From a virus, in the IMG/VR virus record IMGVR_UViG_3300014838_000016, positions 23,699 to 87,698 of that record: a DNA stretch of 64,000 bases. One strand, written 5' to 3'. The position numbers and the translations under genes were made by a program. This document shows, one piece after another, positions 40,793-48,735 of the stretch; within the stretch, counting starts at the first letter, position 1; each line of letters starts with the position of its first letter. The notes under the pieces are model-generated. The model saw only the letters and a list, made by a program, of their open reading frames with translations, ran no database searches and was not told the DNA's origin.

Positions 40793-41433
40793 GTACCGCC
40801 CCCATCTTCTTGACGGGCACCCCTCCCTCCCGTTTCAGGATGGTCTACTTCCTGCTCGACCCAACCAGCTACAAGGAAACTAACAAGCTGGAGCAGATAG
40901 TCAGGCCGACTTTCCCCCACGTCAGATTTCTGGAATTGTGGCTTCCGCCGTATGGAGTATGCCATATCGAGAGGTACGGGACTTACGAGAAACAGGTGGA
41001 AATCTGGGCGTCCAACCTGCTTCCACTCCTGATGCCGAACACCCTGCTGGTAGGCATAGGGCGTGCGGGCACCGCCGCCTGCTGGCTGCAAGAGCATTTC
41101 CCCGACCTGAATCTGTCAGTCATGGCAGTGAACGCTCCTACCGAGTTCGGCACCAAGAGTGACTTCACCGTCGAACGCAGCCACAAGAATCGAGTGGCTT
41201 TGTTTTCCAGCAGCTACGCGCCAATCAAGGGCTACACCGAGAATTGGTCGTGGATGGCTGAGAATTCATTTGACGTGGGCTGGCTCCAGCATGGTATTCT
41301 CTCTGAGAGCGGTGCGAATCTGTGCAAGTATTCGGTGCTGTACTTCATCACCGCGTACCTCATGCTGCCTGACATAAGGGAAAAATGTTCCCGAGTCATT
41401 GGGGACGGAGAGTACGAGTCATTCCTGCCATGA
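40789..41433 (+). CDS. Hypothetical protein, alpha/beta-hydrolase-like pattern, 214 aa, GTG start
   Basis: GTG 40789 overlaps the previous stop (GTGA). TLLVGIGRAGTAACWLQEHF (residues about 86-105) looks like a nucleophile-elbow or dinucleotide loop: strand, GxGxAG, helix. There is no clear Ser nucleophile. Function unknown; a hydrolase-fold remnant is one option. Confidence 0.6.
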   Translation: MSTAPIFLTGTPPSRFRMVYFLLDPTSYKETNKLEQIVRPTFPHVRFLELWLPPYGVCHIERYGTYEKQVEIWASNLLPLLMPNTLLVGIGRAGTAACWLQEHFPDLNLSVMAVNAPTEFGTKSDFTVERSHKNRVALFSSSYAPIKGYTENWSWMAENSFDVGWLQHGILSESGANLCKYSVLYFITAYLMLPDIREKCSRVIGDGEYESFLP

Positions 41434-41672
41434 GACAATCTCTGTTCATCACCAAGAAGTCGTGGGCCTATTACGAACGACACTGCCGAGGCAAGATCAA
41501 GCACGTAGCCATTCATCAGGCCCAGACCCATGTCGATGACCTCAAGAAAAAGAAGCCTGCCGAAGATTTCAACTTCTACGCCTGTCGTTTCTGTTTGAAG
41601 CTGCACGTGGGGCATGTCAAGACCAACCCCACCGTCAAGGAACAGGCGCAGGCGGCGGGAGCGGGAGCTTAA
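41430..41672 (+). CDS. Small zinc-finger protein, 80 aa
   Basis: CRFCLKLHVGH near the C-terminus is a CxxC...HxxH finger seen in many small phage proteins. Basic overall. Starts in an ATGA overlap. Confidence 0.65.
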   Translation: MRQSLFITKKSWAYYERHCRGKIKHVAIHQAQTHVDDLKKKKPAEDFNFYACRFCLKLHVGHVKTNPTVKEQAQAAGAGA

Positions 41673-41875
41673 TGAGTCTCTGTCCGAACTGGTGCGAATG
41701 TCGTACCTGTAAACACGGTGTGAAGGTCTGCGAGGAGTGCGGCACGGGTTGTGAAGAATGCCAAGCCGAACGGGAACGACGCGAACATCAAACTGAGCAC
41801 GAAGCCAGCGTAAAACGTCAACGAGCAAAGATCAAGAGGGCACCATGGTATCAGCCGCCATCATCCGAGGCTTAA
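41672..41875 (+). CDS. Cys-rich protein, 67 aa
   Basis: CPNWCECRTCKHG and CEECGTGCEEC give nine cysteines in the first 35 residues, so one or two zinc sites. The rest is a charged helix. Starts in a TAATG overlap. Confidence 0.6.
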   Translation: MSLCPNWCECRTCKHGVKVCEECGTGCEECQAERERREHQTEHEASVKRQRAKIKRAPWYQPPSSEA

Positions 41876-42066
41876 AGATCACGGGCATCATCGCGGTAAT
41901 AGCCTTTTGCGAGTTGTTGGTGATAATCGGCTGCCTCATGTTTGTCCTCGGGGCAATCAACGACCAGCCCGACGCTTCGATCTATGGCTTTGTCATTGCC
42001 GCATTCTGTGGCTACCTGATATGGTGCCTTATAGACCCTCTCATGAAGGTGATTGATGGAAAATAA
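41845..42066 (+). CDS. Two-helix membrane protein, 73 aa
   Basis: Hydrophobic segments IAVIAFCELLVIIGCLMFVL and YGFVIAAFCGYLIWCLI. It overlaps the previous gene by 31 nt and the phosphatase by 11 nt. Function unknown. Confidence 0.6.
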   Translation: MVSAAIIRGLKITGIIAVIAFCELLVIIGCLMFVLGAINDQPDASIYGFVIAAFCGYLIWCLIDPLMKVIDGK

Positions 42067-42796
42067 ATGGCCCAACGAGCTTCTGCTGATACGCCACGGC
42101 GAGTCCGAGGCTAACGTCCGCAAAAACGCCGCTAAAGCTAGGGGCGAGGAACCCGCGTGGACAGGCGTCATTCGGGATATGGATTCCCCGCTGACAGGAT
42201 TGGGGCTGCGGCAGGCTTACTCCCTCGGGTTGGAGCTTCGTCGCCGATACCCGTCACTGAGACCTACAAGCATCATCCAGTCTGCAAGGGGTGGGATGCT
42301 GGAATACATCATCACGTCGCCTTATCTCCGTTCACGGCAGACCACGGCTGAGATCATTAGAGGACTGGAATACTCGCCAAAAGTTGTGGTTGACGAGCGC
42401 CTTCGTGAAATTGACTTCGGGATCATGGACGGCATCGACCGCAAGCGGTTCCGCGAGCTTTTCCCGTCCGAGGCCGACCGACGCGAACGCGACGGCAAAT
42501 ACTGGTATCGCCCGCCCGGGGGCGAGAATCGTCCCGACTGCCGCCTGCGGGCGCACAGTGTTCTCGATACGTTGAATCGCGACTACGTGGACACCAAGAC
42601 CTTGATCTCGTGCCATAGTGTCATTGTGCTGGCTTTCCGTAGCTTGCTTGAACGGTGGGGTGAGGCCGAGTACATGCAGGTGGACAAGGAAGACGACGTT
42701 AAGAACTGCGGGTTGACTGTCTACAAGCGACAGAATTTTCGGCGACTCAAGTTGCAGGAATACAATACCGTGGCACTGCCAATGGGGGACTACTGA
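42056..42796 (+). CDS. Histidine phosphatase superfamily protein (PGM-like)
   Basis: In this 246-aa protein, RHGES (13-17) is the catalytic signature with His14. Other elements present are SPLTGLGLRQA, SPYLRSRQTTAEI, LREIDFG and the late His in SCHSVI. The family removes or transfers phosphate on small molecules or proteins. In this phage context the substrate may be a nucleotide or RNA-end phosphate, which is an inference. Start 42056 lies inside the upstream membrane-protein gene. Confidence 0.85.
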   Translation: MENKWPNELLLIRHGESEANVRKNAAKARGEEPAWTGVIRDMDSPLTGLGLRQAYSLGLELRRRYPSLRPTSIIQSARGGMLEYIITSPYLRSRQTTAEIIRGLEYSPKVVVDERLREIDFGIMDGIDRKRFRELFPSEADRRERDGKYWYRPPGGENRPDCRLRAHSVLDTLNRDYVDTKTLISCHSVIVLAFRSLLERWGEAEYMQVDKEDDVKNCGLTVYKRQNFRRLKLQEYNTVALPMGDY

Positions 42797-43176
42797 TGAA
42801 GAAAGCTGAAACGACCGTACCAGTGATGGCGAACCAACGTCCGTGGAACGAACTTGTTTTACAGGGACGCCGCAAATTCAAAACCCTCAGCTTCGATTGG
42901 AAGCACCGAGGGCCGATCCTTCTTTACAACTCGCTGAAGGTCGATCTCGAAGGTTGCGAAGAGTACGAGGTCCCCGTTGAGACCGCTAAGAAGCAGCCCG
43001 TCAAGACGATTGTGGGCTTCGTGACGGTTACCGACGTGATCGACGACGGCTGGATGTACGAGGTTCTCTTGAGCAATCCGAAGAGGTTCAAAAAGCCGAT
43101 ACCGTTCGCCAAGCCAGCGGGTGCTGTGCGCGTGTTCCGAGCCCCAGCCAAACTGCTCAAGAGAGCGACCGTATGA
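42796..43176 (+). CDS. ASCH-domain-like protein, 126 aa
   Basis: RPWNELVLQGRRKFKTLSFDW, with GPILLYNS, GFVTVTDVI and the late AVRVFRAP, gives the beta-barrel pattern of ASCH domains (PUA-like RNA-binding). In other systems ASCH proteins bind or process RNA (some cleave N4-acetylcytidine). Here it follows the tRNA repair genes. Confidence 0.65.
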   Translation: MKKAETTVPVMANQRPWNELVLQGRRKFKTLSFDWKHRGPILLYNSLKVDLEGCEEYEVPVETAKKQPVKTIVGFVTVTDVIDDGWMYEVLLSNPKRFKKPIPFAKPAGAVRVFRAPAKLLKRATV

Positions 43177-43361
43177 AACTCATAATTTTCTGTACTGGCG
43201 AGACGCCCTTCGAGTTCGAAGTTGCCGACTACAAGGCGGTTGAGCGCAAGTGTCGGAATACCCGTGGATTATCTGGTGACGCCAAATGGGTCACCTTCAA
43301 GGAAGATGGAACCGTGAAGAGTTGTGGGCAAGTGGATGAGATGGGAGGGGTCAAAGCGTGA
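43173..43361 (+). CDS. Hypothetical protein, 62 aa
   Basis: Small protein with two Cys, no motif recognised. Starts in an ATGA overlap with the ASCH gene; its stop overlaps the next GTG. Confidence 0.6.
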   Translation: MKLIIFCTGETPFEFEVADYKAVERKCRNTRGLSGDAKWVTFKEDGTVKSCGQVDEMGGVKA

Positions 43362-43720
43362 AGATTTTCCTAATTTGTCCCGTTCGCAACGTGACGCCCG
43401 AGGAGACCAAGGCGATTCAAGCTTATGTCGCCGATTTGGAAGTCAAAGGGCATCAGGTCTATTGGCCTGCCCGAGACACCAATCAAGACGACCCGATAGG
43501 TCTGCGGATTTGTAAAGACAACCGCATGGCGATACTGCAAGCCGATGGCGTGCACGTTTGGTGGAATCCAGCGTCCACGGGCTCCATGTTCGATCTAGGC
43601 ATGGCATTCATGGCCCACAAATGGGTCGTTTTGGTCAACGGAGTCGAGCCGACTGTAGGCAAAAGCTTCAATAACTTTCTTCTGAAACTGCAAGAAATAG
43701 AGGAAGTTGAAAAAGCATGA
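43358..43720 (+). CDS. Nucleoside 2-deoxyribosyltransferase-like protein, GTG start
   Basis: In this 120-aa protein, FLICPVRNVTPEE (4-16), GHQVYWPARDTNQDDP (31-46), DNRMAILQADGVHVWWNP and STGSMFDLGMAF (70-81) match the NDT-like fold. The family swaps bases on deoxyribosides or binds nucleotide ligands. The late acidic nucleophile position is within STGSMFDLG. Role could be nucleotide salvage or evasion of nucleotide-signal defences. Confidence 0.75.
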   Translation: MKIFLICPVRNVTPEETKAIQAYVADLEVKGHQVYWPARDTNQDDPIGLRICKDNRMAILQADGVHVWWNPASTGSMFDLGMAFMAHKWVVLVNGVEPTVGKSFNNFLLKLQEIEEVEKA

Positions 43721-43974
43721 ACCCGTCTTTGATGGAGCCGCCGCTTACCATGGCAAAGCTGAAAGAGATTCCCACGGTGCTCGAAGCATACGATTGCAAC
43801 GACAGCCGTTCGATTCCGCCCGGGGTCCTCATGATCTTCGCCAATGGACCTGAACTCAACGACCTGATTCGGGGGATGCTCCCTGTCGGTGCCTGTGCGG
43901 AAATCATCACGTGGAGCTTTCAGCCAACTGTAGTTGGGAACTTGACCCCGATCAAAACGACAATGGAAAACTAA
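43717..43974 (+). CDS. Hypothetical protein, 85 aa
   Basis: Small soluble protein; no recognised domain. Starts in an ATGA overlap with the NDT-like gene. Confidence 0.6.
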   Translation: MNPSLMEPPLTMAKLKEIPTVLEAYDCNDSRSIPPGVLMIFANGPELNDLIRGMLPVGACAEIITWSFQPTVVGNLTPIKTTMEN

Positions 43975-43989
43975 CCAAAATTCGGATTT

Positions 43990-44001
43990 CTTTGGTAGAA
44001 T
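43990..44001 (+). promoter_or_regulatory. Extended -10 candidate (TTTGGTAGAAT)
   Basis: TTTCTTTGGTAGAAT has the TTGGTA part with TAGAAT as the hexamer at 43996-44001. A ribosome site AAGGGA and the ATG at 44017 follow. Confidence 0.45.
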
Positions 44002-44016
44002 GGTTTAAGGGATTTC

Positions 44017-44181
44017 ATGTTTCGGGTAGACGTAGAGTCGCTTCTGATGATAGTCGCTCTGCTGGGGCTGTTTTGCATTCCAATTTTCGCAATTGTATAC
44101 GCGGCACATGCCAGCGAGTTCAAAGAGCCTTCATCCCCAACTCTCGAAGAAATGTACCCCGATGAACACCTGTTTATTTGA
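44017..44181 (+). CDS. Small membrane protein, 54 aa
   Basis: One hydrophobic helix (LLMIVALLGLFCIPIFAIVY) after a short acidic start, and an acidic tail. AAGGGA precedes the ATG. Function unknown. Confidence 0.6.
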   Translation: MFRVDVESLLMIVALLGLFCIPIFAIVYAAHASEFKEPSSPTLEEMYPDEHLFI

Positions 44182-44192
44182 AATGAGGCCAA

Positions 44193-44483
44193 ATGCGTAG
44201 CTTCAGTGTAAAAATCGACGACGGCGGGGCTTTCGGCATCGAGGAAACTTTCAGCCTGTTCGCTTCGGACATCGTAGAAGCGGCAATCAAGGCTCTCGAC
44301 ATCCTGAATGCTTTACACGAGAACATCCGCAAGACCGAGTTCGAGCTTGAACCCGAAATCCTCCGCATCGCCTACATATCGGATGAGGGCGTACTGACAG
44401 GTGGTGAAACCGCCCCAAGCGATACGTGGGTTCAGGAATTTGCCGATCAGATGATGGCGAGAATCAAAAAATTTCTATGCTAG
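44193..44483 (+). CDS. Hypothetical protein, 96 aa
   Basis: Acidic alpha/beta protein; no motif recognised. GAGG lies upstream; the last codons overlap the next gene by 7 nt. Confidence 0.6.
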   Translation: MRSFSVKIDDGGAFGIEETFSLFASDIVEAAIKALDILNALHENIRKTEFELEPEILRIAYISDEGVLTGGETAPSDTWVQEFADQMMARIKKFLC

Positions 44484-44785
44484 ACACCACCGACATCAGC
44501 CTCGTCGTTCCTTGCCATTACTACTCGCATGGCGGCTACCACTGCGTTGAAGGACATCTCTTCAAGTATGTCCACCCAGACCATAGCATGGACTTAGAGG
44601 GTGAAAAGGCGGGCGTGATTGCCGAGGTTGTCAGGGAAGAGGGCGTTCCCATCCAGTGTCCCGCCTGCGAAGGTAAGGGCGTCCTTCTGACAAGGCTTGG
44701 TCGCCAGACGATTCAGTTTTTACAAACCTACGCCTACCCGATGCTTCGGGGAATGGTGCAGAATATCATGGAGGAGAAACTGTAG
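44477..44785 (+). CDS. Zinc-knuckle protein, 102 aa
   Basis: CPACEGKGVLL near residue 62 is a CxxCxGxG knuckle as in DnaJ, present once here. ATG 44477; a longer in-frame start at 44426 lies inside the previous gene. Its stop overlaps the GTG of the next gene. Confidence 0.6.
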   Translation: MLDTTDISLVVPCHYYSHGGYHCVEGHLFKYVHPDHSMDLEGEKAGVIAEVVREEGVPIQCPACEGKGVLLTRLGRQTIQFLQTYAYPMLRGMVQNIMEEKL

Positions 44786-45063
44786 TGAGCTACGAATTGG
44801 ATAAGTTCGAAGATTATCCGCAGGATGATTTCGAGGACGTGGAAGAGTCCGAAGTCGTGGACGACTTGGACGACGAGTTGCCCGGGATTGATGTGTACGA
44901 CGACGAGGCGTACTACTACGATCCCTACGAGGGGTACGAGGAAGACGAAAAGCTTGAAGAGGCCGAAGCCGACACCGTTTGTACGAAGTGCGACGGTACT
45001 GGCGAGTTTCCCGAGGACCGCCTGTGCAAAGCGTGTAGGGGTCTCGGCTACATTGGTGAGTAA
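44785..45063 (+). CDS. DnaJ-type zinc-finger protein with acidic N-terminus, GTG start
   Basis: Of 92 aa, residues 5-65 are very acidic and Tyr-rich (DDEAYYYDPYEG). The end has two CxxCxGxG knuckles (CTKCDGTG, CKACRGLG), a complete zinc-binding half of a DnaJ-like domain. GTG 44785 overlaps the previous stop. Confidence 0.65.
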   Translation: MSYELDKFEDYPQDDFEDVEESEVVDDLDDELPGIDVYDDEAYYYDPYEGYEEDEKLEEAEADTVCTKCDGTGEFPEDRLCKACRGLGYIGE

Positions 45064-45316
45064 AGAGATCACCATTACGCCTGACGGCAAGGCTGTAGTG
45101 ACCCAGACCATGAACCTTGACGGCAGCGGTCAGGTGTACTTCCGTTCGTTGCTCGGAACATGCGGCCCGATCTGCGGCAAAGCTGGGCACGACGACAACG
45201 ACAAGCCCCACGTCCGCAACGAGGCGTGCTGGAACTGGAAGTCTGAGTTCCTCCATCTGGGCGAGGTCCGCGTGCTGTCGGTCGCTTTCAAACCCACCAC
45301 CGAATACCCCCTGTAA
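45056..45316 (+). CDS. Hypothetical protein with three Cys, 86 aa, GTG start
   Basis: GTG 45056 overlaps the end of the acidic zinc-finger gene. CGPICGKAGHDDND and C in the middle suggest metal binding. Not recognised. Confidence 0.55.
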   Translation: MSKEITITPDGKAVVTQTMNLDGSGQVYFRSLLGTCGPICGKAGHDDNDKPHVRNEACWNWKSEFLHLGEVRVLSVAFKPTTEYPL

Positions 45317-45340
45317 GGTGTTGAAAACAAAGACATAAAT

Positions 45341-45372
45341 CCTATAGTTTTCCCCCTCTTTTTGGGTATAAT
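45341..45372 (+). promoter_or_regulatory. CCTATAG/extended -10 promoter, plus strand
   Basis: CCTATAGTTTTCC then a C/T run and TTTTTGGGTATAAT; TATAAT at 45367-45372, 26 nt from the first C. The ATG of the next gene starts 6 nt after TATAAT. Confidence 0.85.
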
Positions 45373-45378
45373 AGGCAC

Positions 45379-45897
45379 ATGAGCGCAGAACAAGAGCAGA
45401 ACTTCTTAGCCGCCGAACGAGCCGAAGGAATCTCCGAATTCTCCCGCGAAGAAGCCGCCCAGACGCCGCACGACATTCTCTACAACAAAGTGATGGCTCT
45501 CAAGGCTGACCTGCCCCGCCTGACATTTGGCTACATCGGCAATTACGAGTACGGCCAAGATCACACCACATGGTACATTTTCCTCCCGCATTTTGGTCGT
45601 GTCGGCACCTATAGCGACAGCGTTTACGTCGGCGAAGGCCGCGACACGGACAAATTCACCAAGGCGCTCGCGAATTGGGACAAGCTAGAAGTCGTCGTAC
45701 GCCGCCAGTACGCCGCCGACCCGGACCGCATCGAACGCCTGACCCTCCGCGACGGGCGGTTGTATCATTCCAATGGGACCCTCTCCAAGTACAGCACCCC
45801 CAACAATCAATTCTACTCATTCAAGCCGTTTGCCAACGAAGCCGAAGCCGAGGCGTGGCTAGACAGCTACCAGTATCCCGCGACGGTGAAGGTGTAA
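45379..45897 (+). CDS. Hypothetical protein, 172 aa
   Basis: Leaderless start at 45379 fixed by the promoter. Central beta-rich segment with aromatic residues, C-terminal FANEAEAEAWLDSY. Unknown family. TAATG overlap with the next gene. Confidence 0.65.
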   Translation: MSAEQEQNFLAAERAEGISEFSREEAAQTPHDILYNKVMALKADLPRLTFGYIGNYEYGQDHTTWYIFLPHFGRVGTYSDSVYVGEGRDTDKFTKALANWDKLEVVVRRQYAADPDRIERLTLRDGRLYHSNGTLSKYSTPNNQFYSFKPFANEAEAEAWLDSYQYPATVKV

Positions 45898-46151
45898 TGA
45901 GCAAACAAGAACAGGCCGCAATATTCGTGGATATCGTTGTCGCCGAAATACGGCGTCGGACGACCATGGATCAGAAACGAGCCAAGGCCCTGATCGAAGA
46001 AATGTGGAGCGAGGGATACACGCTGGCGTCGGCTGGCAGCCAGAAAATGTGGCACTGGTTCTGCTACGAGACCGAGCGCAGTCCGTCCTCGGACTGGTGG
46101 TACAAACGAATTGAGAACGCCGTGCTGCGGCGGACAGGATGGGCAAACTAA
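45897..46151 (+). CDS. Hypothetical protein, 84 aa
   Basis: Helical protein with Trp-rich C-terminal half. Start 45897 in a TAATG overlap; a longer frame upstream is a shadow of the previous gene. Confidence 0.6.
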   Translation: MSKQEQAAIFVDIVVAEIRRRTTMDQKRAKALIEEMWSEGYTLASAGSQKMWHWFCYETERSPSSDWWYKRIENAVLRRTGWAN

Positions 46152-46546
46152 TGAGCACGCTACGCATCACATTGGCGGAACTCCGCAAACTCGAACAGGA
46201 CGGTACTGTTGAACTCATTCGCTACAGCAATGAGGTTGGACGCCTCGGTGCCGAAGTAAAGACGATTCTCGTTTTGGAGAAACCCGCGAATATTGCTACA
46301 GGCGCAGAGATCAAAGACTTCTGGGACAACGGTTGGGACGGGAACTATTACCACGACGATTGGGACGAGCCCGTTCAGGACGAACAGGGCAAATGGATTT
46401 TGGAAGACGGCAAACTGTATAATCTCGACAGGCTCGGCTATTGCTGCTGGCAGGGTCCGAGCAGCGGGGTGGGTGCGCGGCGGTACGATCAGCTCGCTAC
46501 CATACCGTTCGTCGAAGCATTTCTCGCATGGAAGGGGAAACGATGA
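46151..46546 (+). CDS. Hypothetical protein, 131 aa
   Basis: ATG 46151 in a TAATG overlap; an ATG four codons earlier is also in frame. An acidic central region with Trp/Tyr follows a helical N-terminus. Function unknown. Confidence 0.6.
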   Translation: MSTLRITLAELRKLEQDGTVELIRYSNEVGRLGAEVKTILVLEKPANIATGAEIKDFWDNGWDGNYYHDDWDEPVQDEQGKWILEDGKLYNLDRLGYCCWQGPSSGVGARRYDQLATIPFVEAFLAWKGKR

Positions 46547-46926
46547 TGACAGCAACAGGGGTAGCGAAAGTGCGTATCGAGATCGGCGGTTCGTATGTCT
46601 TCGACGAATCCACGCTTGTTTACGAACTGACTCCAGAGCAAGCCAATGTTTACCAGACGGCTCAGTTCGCCTTCGAGAGAGCACGTACCGCCCGCGACAA
46701 GGCTCTGGGTGCACCCATCAGGTTTCCGAAGGGCGTCTGCAATTTCTGGCTCCAGAATGTCCGCCTGACGGTTGACGGCAATCAGTTCATCAAGGCAGGC
46801 ACCACGGGCGACATGAACGTGATCGAGTGCAGCCATGACCGCCGCGTGCTGAAGGCTCTGTTCCATCCCACGGGTTCGCCGGGATTCGGCGAAGTGACGT
46901 GGCCTCAGTACGAGAATATCGGATAA
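46543..46926 (+). CDS. Hypothetical protein, 127 aa
   Basis: Starts in an ATGA overlap. Mixed alpha/beta composition with no recognised motif. Confidence 0.6.
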   Translation: MMTATGVAKVRIEIGGSYVFDESTLVYELTPEQANVYQTAQFAFERARTARDKALGAPIRFPKGVCNFWLQNVRLTVDGNQFIKAGTTGDMNVIECSHDRRVLKALFHPTGSPGFGEVTWPQYENIG

Positions 46927-46929
46927 CCT

Positions 46930-47310
46930 ATGAGCCATCAATGCATAGCGGATGCGTTCGCCCCTGCCATAGCGCAGTACAGGGCAGAGATGCAGAAAGA
47001 AACGTGGGGGCACCTTGCTCCGTCGCGGAACAAGAAGTACCACGGCTCCTTGACGTTCGCTCTGGGCATCTTCGGCTCCGACGATCTCAACCCGACCGCG
47101 ATCTCCTGCGAGTTCAAAACCCGCAAGGGTGAGACGCTGGAGAGTTCGCCGTGGTTCTACGATGCGATGATGGATTTCATGCAGTCGCTTGAGTGCGAAG
47201 CAGGCGGCGTGTACCGCTTCGAGGGCTATTTCCGAAATTACGAGTTTTGTGGTACGATCCGCAAGGTGAACTTGGAACCACAGTTGGTGGATCGGCAACT
47301 TTGGGTTTAA
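46930..47310 (+). CDS. Hypothetical protein, 126 aa
   Basis: Alpha/beta protein, three Cys; no domain recognised. Starts 4 nt after the previous stop. The next gene is 54 nt further on. Confidence 0.6.
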   Translation: MSHQCIADAFAPAIAQYRAEMQKETWGHLAPSRNKKYHGSLTFALGIFGSDDLNPTAISCEFKTRKGETLESSPWFYDAMMDFMQSLECEAGGVYRFEGYFRNYEFCGTIRKVNLEPQLVDRQLWV

Positions 47311-47363
47311 CGTGGCACCTGCCAGAGCAGCCACAGGTCCAACGGGAATTGGGGAGGATAATT

Positions 47364-47615
47364 ATGCCAATAGTAGAAGGAATCATGACAATCACGCCCG
47401 AAGATATCCAGATCAAAAGGCACCTGTTCGACGCCTTCGGTCACTACGAGACCGAAATTTCCGCTCAGTGGCTCATCCGCTTTGCCCAACAGCGAGGCAA
47501 GGGGTGGAAGGCTTTCACGTACGCCCGCGTGATCGGGTGCAACAAGTTCATCCCAAGTGCGTATGCACCGCCGTCTATTGGAACGGACGACGAGAGGGGT
47601 TTGTCGTCTCCCTGA
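47364..47615 (+). CDS. Hypothetical protein, probably frameshifted near 47565
   Basis: This frame gives 83 aa, ending ...DDERGLSSP. The -1 frame continues from about 47565 with AVYWNGRREGFVV and a helical end up to a stop at 47686, 10 nt before the next gene's ATG. The combined reading (about 107 aa) gives a more natural end and normal spacing. Either the gene is broken, there is an assembly error, or it uses a -1 frameshift. GGGGAGG precedes ATG 47364. Confidence 0.6.
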   Translation: MPIVEGIMTITPEDIQIKRHLFDAFGHYETEISAQWLIRFAQQRGKGWKAFTYARVIGCNKFIPSAYAPPSIGTDDERGLSSP

Positions 47616-47695
47616 ACGGAAAAACTATCGCCTCGGCGACCCAAGCGTATCAGGCGTGGCTGTTAGCGGAAGCGAAACTACTATAGGAGCAAATT

Positions 47696-47884
47696 ATGGC
47701 TAAAAAGAAAGCAGTTGAGTACCCTGAGGATATCATCGTCGAAGCCAGACTTCGGCGTATGAAACCCGCCGACTACTTGCACCAGATGTCGGAGTGCAGC
47801 ATGGCTGACCAGCGGATGGACGAGATCGACCGCAAGAAGCTGGCTGAGATGCGGCCCGAGAGCATTGAAGCCGTAAGTAACTGA
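47696..47884 (+). CDS. Hypothetical protein, 62 aa
   Basis: Charged helical protein; TAGGAG site before the ATG. No family recognised. Last gene before the 47911 promoter. Confidence 0.6.
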   Translation: MAKKKAVEYPEDIIVEARLRRMKPADYLHQMSECSMADQRMDEIDRKKLAEMRPESIEAVSN

Positions 47885-47910
47885 AAATACGGCAAATGCC
47901 GCCAGACATT

Positions 47911-47942
47911 CCTATCGTTTCCGACCCATTTTTGGGTATAAT
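47911..47942 (+). promoter_or_regulatory. CCTATCG/extended -10 promoter, plus strand
   Basis: CCTATCGTTTCC then GACCCATTTTTGGGTATAAT; TATAAT at 47937-47942, 26 nt from the first C. The ATG of the next gene starts 5 nt after TATAAT. Confidence 0.85.
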
Positions 47943-47947
47943 AGGGC

Positions 47948-48289
47948 ATGGACAAACAGACAACGGACATGACGGTAGCGCAGACAATCCTTGAGCAGCT
48001 TGGCGGTAATCGGTTCAAGGTGATGACGGGCGCGAAGAACTTCATCGGCCATAATGACGGACTGTCTTTTCGGCTCCCCGGCGCGGGCGGCTTCTGCAAA
48101 AACGGAATCAACTACGTGTTCATTAAGTTGGAACCGTCCGACACCTACACCGTGACCTTCTCCCGCATCCGTGGCATGAAGAGCACGCAGGTAGCGCAGC
48201 ACAACGACATCTATTTTGACGCCCTCAAAGACTGCATCAGCCGCGAGACAGGTCTTGCGCTCAGCATGGGAAAGGTGGTTTTCGTATAA
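47948..48289 (+). CDS. Phage-conserved hypothetical protein, 113 aa
   Basis: ILEQLGGNRFKVMTGAKNFI near residues 14-33 and a later DTYTVTF strand match a hypothetical family found widely in phages (QLGG...MTGAKNF). Its role is unknown. Leaderless start set by the promoter. Confidence 0.7.
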   Translation: MDKQTTDMTVAQTILEQLGGNRFKVMTGAKNFIGHNDGLSFRLPGAGGFCKNGINYVFIKLEPSDTYTVTFSRIRGMKSTQVAQHNDIYFDALKDCISRETGLALSMGKVVFV

Positions 48290-48378
48290 ACGCACAAGAA
48301 AAATTCCCGAGCCCAAGAAGCAGCGGGGTTTGGCGGACTGTAGAATTTGAGCTATGCTTTTGTTAAGAGAGGGCATTT

Positions 48379-48729
48379 ATGGCGACGAGTAGATTCGGGG
48401 TGAGAGGCTCAGCCAACCGATATCAATTTCGTGTAAACGGTTTGATAATCCCCCATATCGACGTGCGGCACGCTTTGGTGAATGGCGTCCCCTGCGGCGA
48501 GTGGCAGATTGCCATTAAAGACCCTGTTCTCGGCTGGATAACCCTAGACGACAACGATAACTTGTGGGATAATGATCTGCCTCAATTCGTACTAGAGGTT
48601 AGAGACGTGACAATTCCTGCTGCCGACCACTTTTTTCTACCGAACCAAGACGGCTGGTATTCGACCACCATCGCAGGTTTGTTAGAACTTTTTGAATCTA
48701 CAGGGGTCATAATTAGGGAGACCCTCTAG
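48379..48729 (+). CDS. Hypothetical protein, 116 aa
   Basis: Beta-rich protein; no motif recognised. GAGAGGG precedes the ATG. The 89-nt gap upstream has a TGTAGAAT box but no convincing promoter. Confidence 0.6.
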   Translation: MATSRFGVRGSANRYQFRVNGLIIPHIDVRHALVNGVPCGEWQIAIKDPVLGWITLDDNDNLWDNDLPQFVLEVRDVTIPAADHFFLPNQDGWYSTTIAGLLELFESTGVIIRETL

Positions 48730-48735
48730 GGCATC

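Noticed and set aside
47312-47560. The -1 frame before the proposed frameshift point
   Set aside because: It reads as Arg-rich nonsense before 47560, so the first part of the gene is only credible in the 47364 frame.
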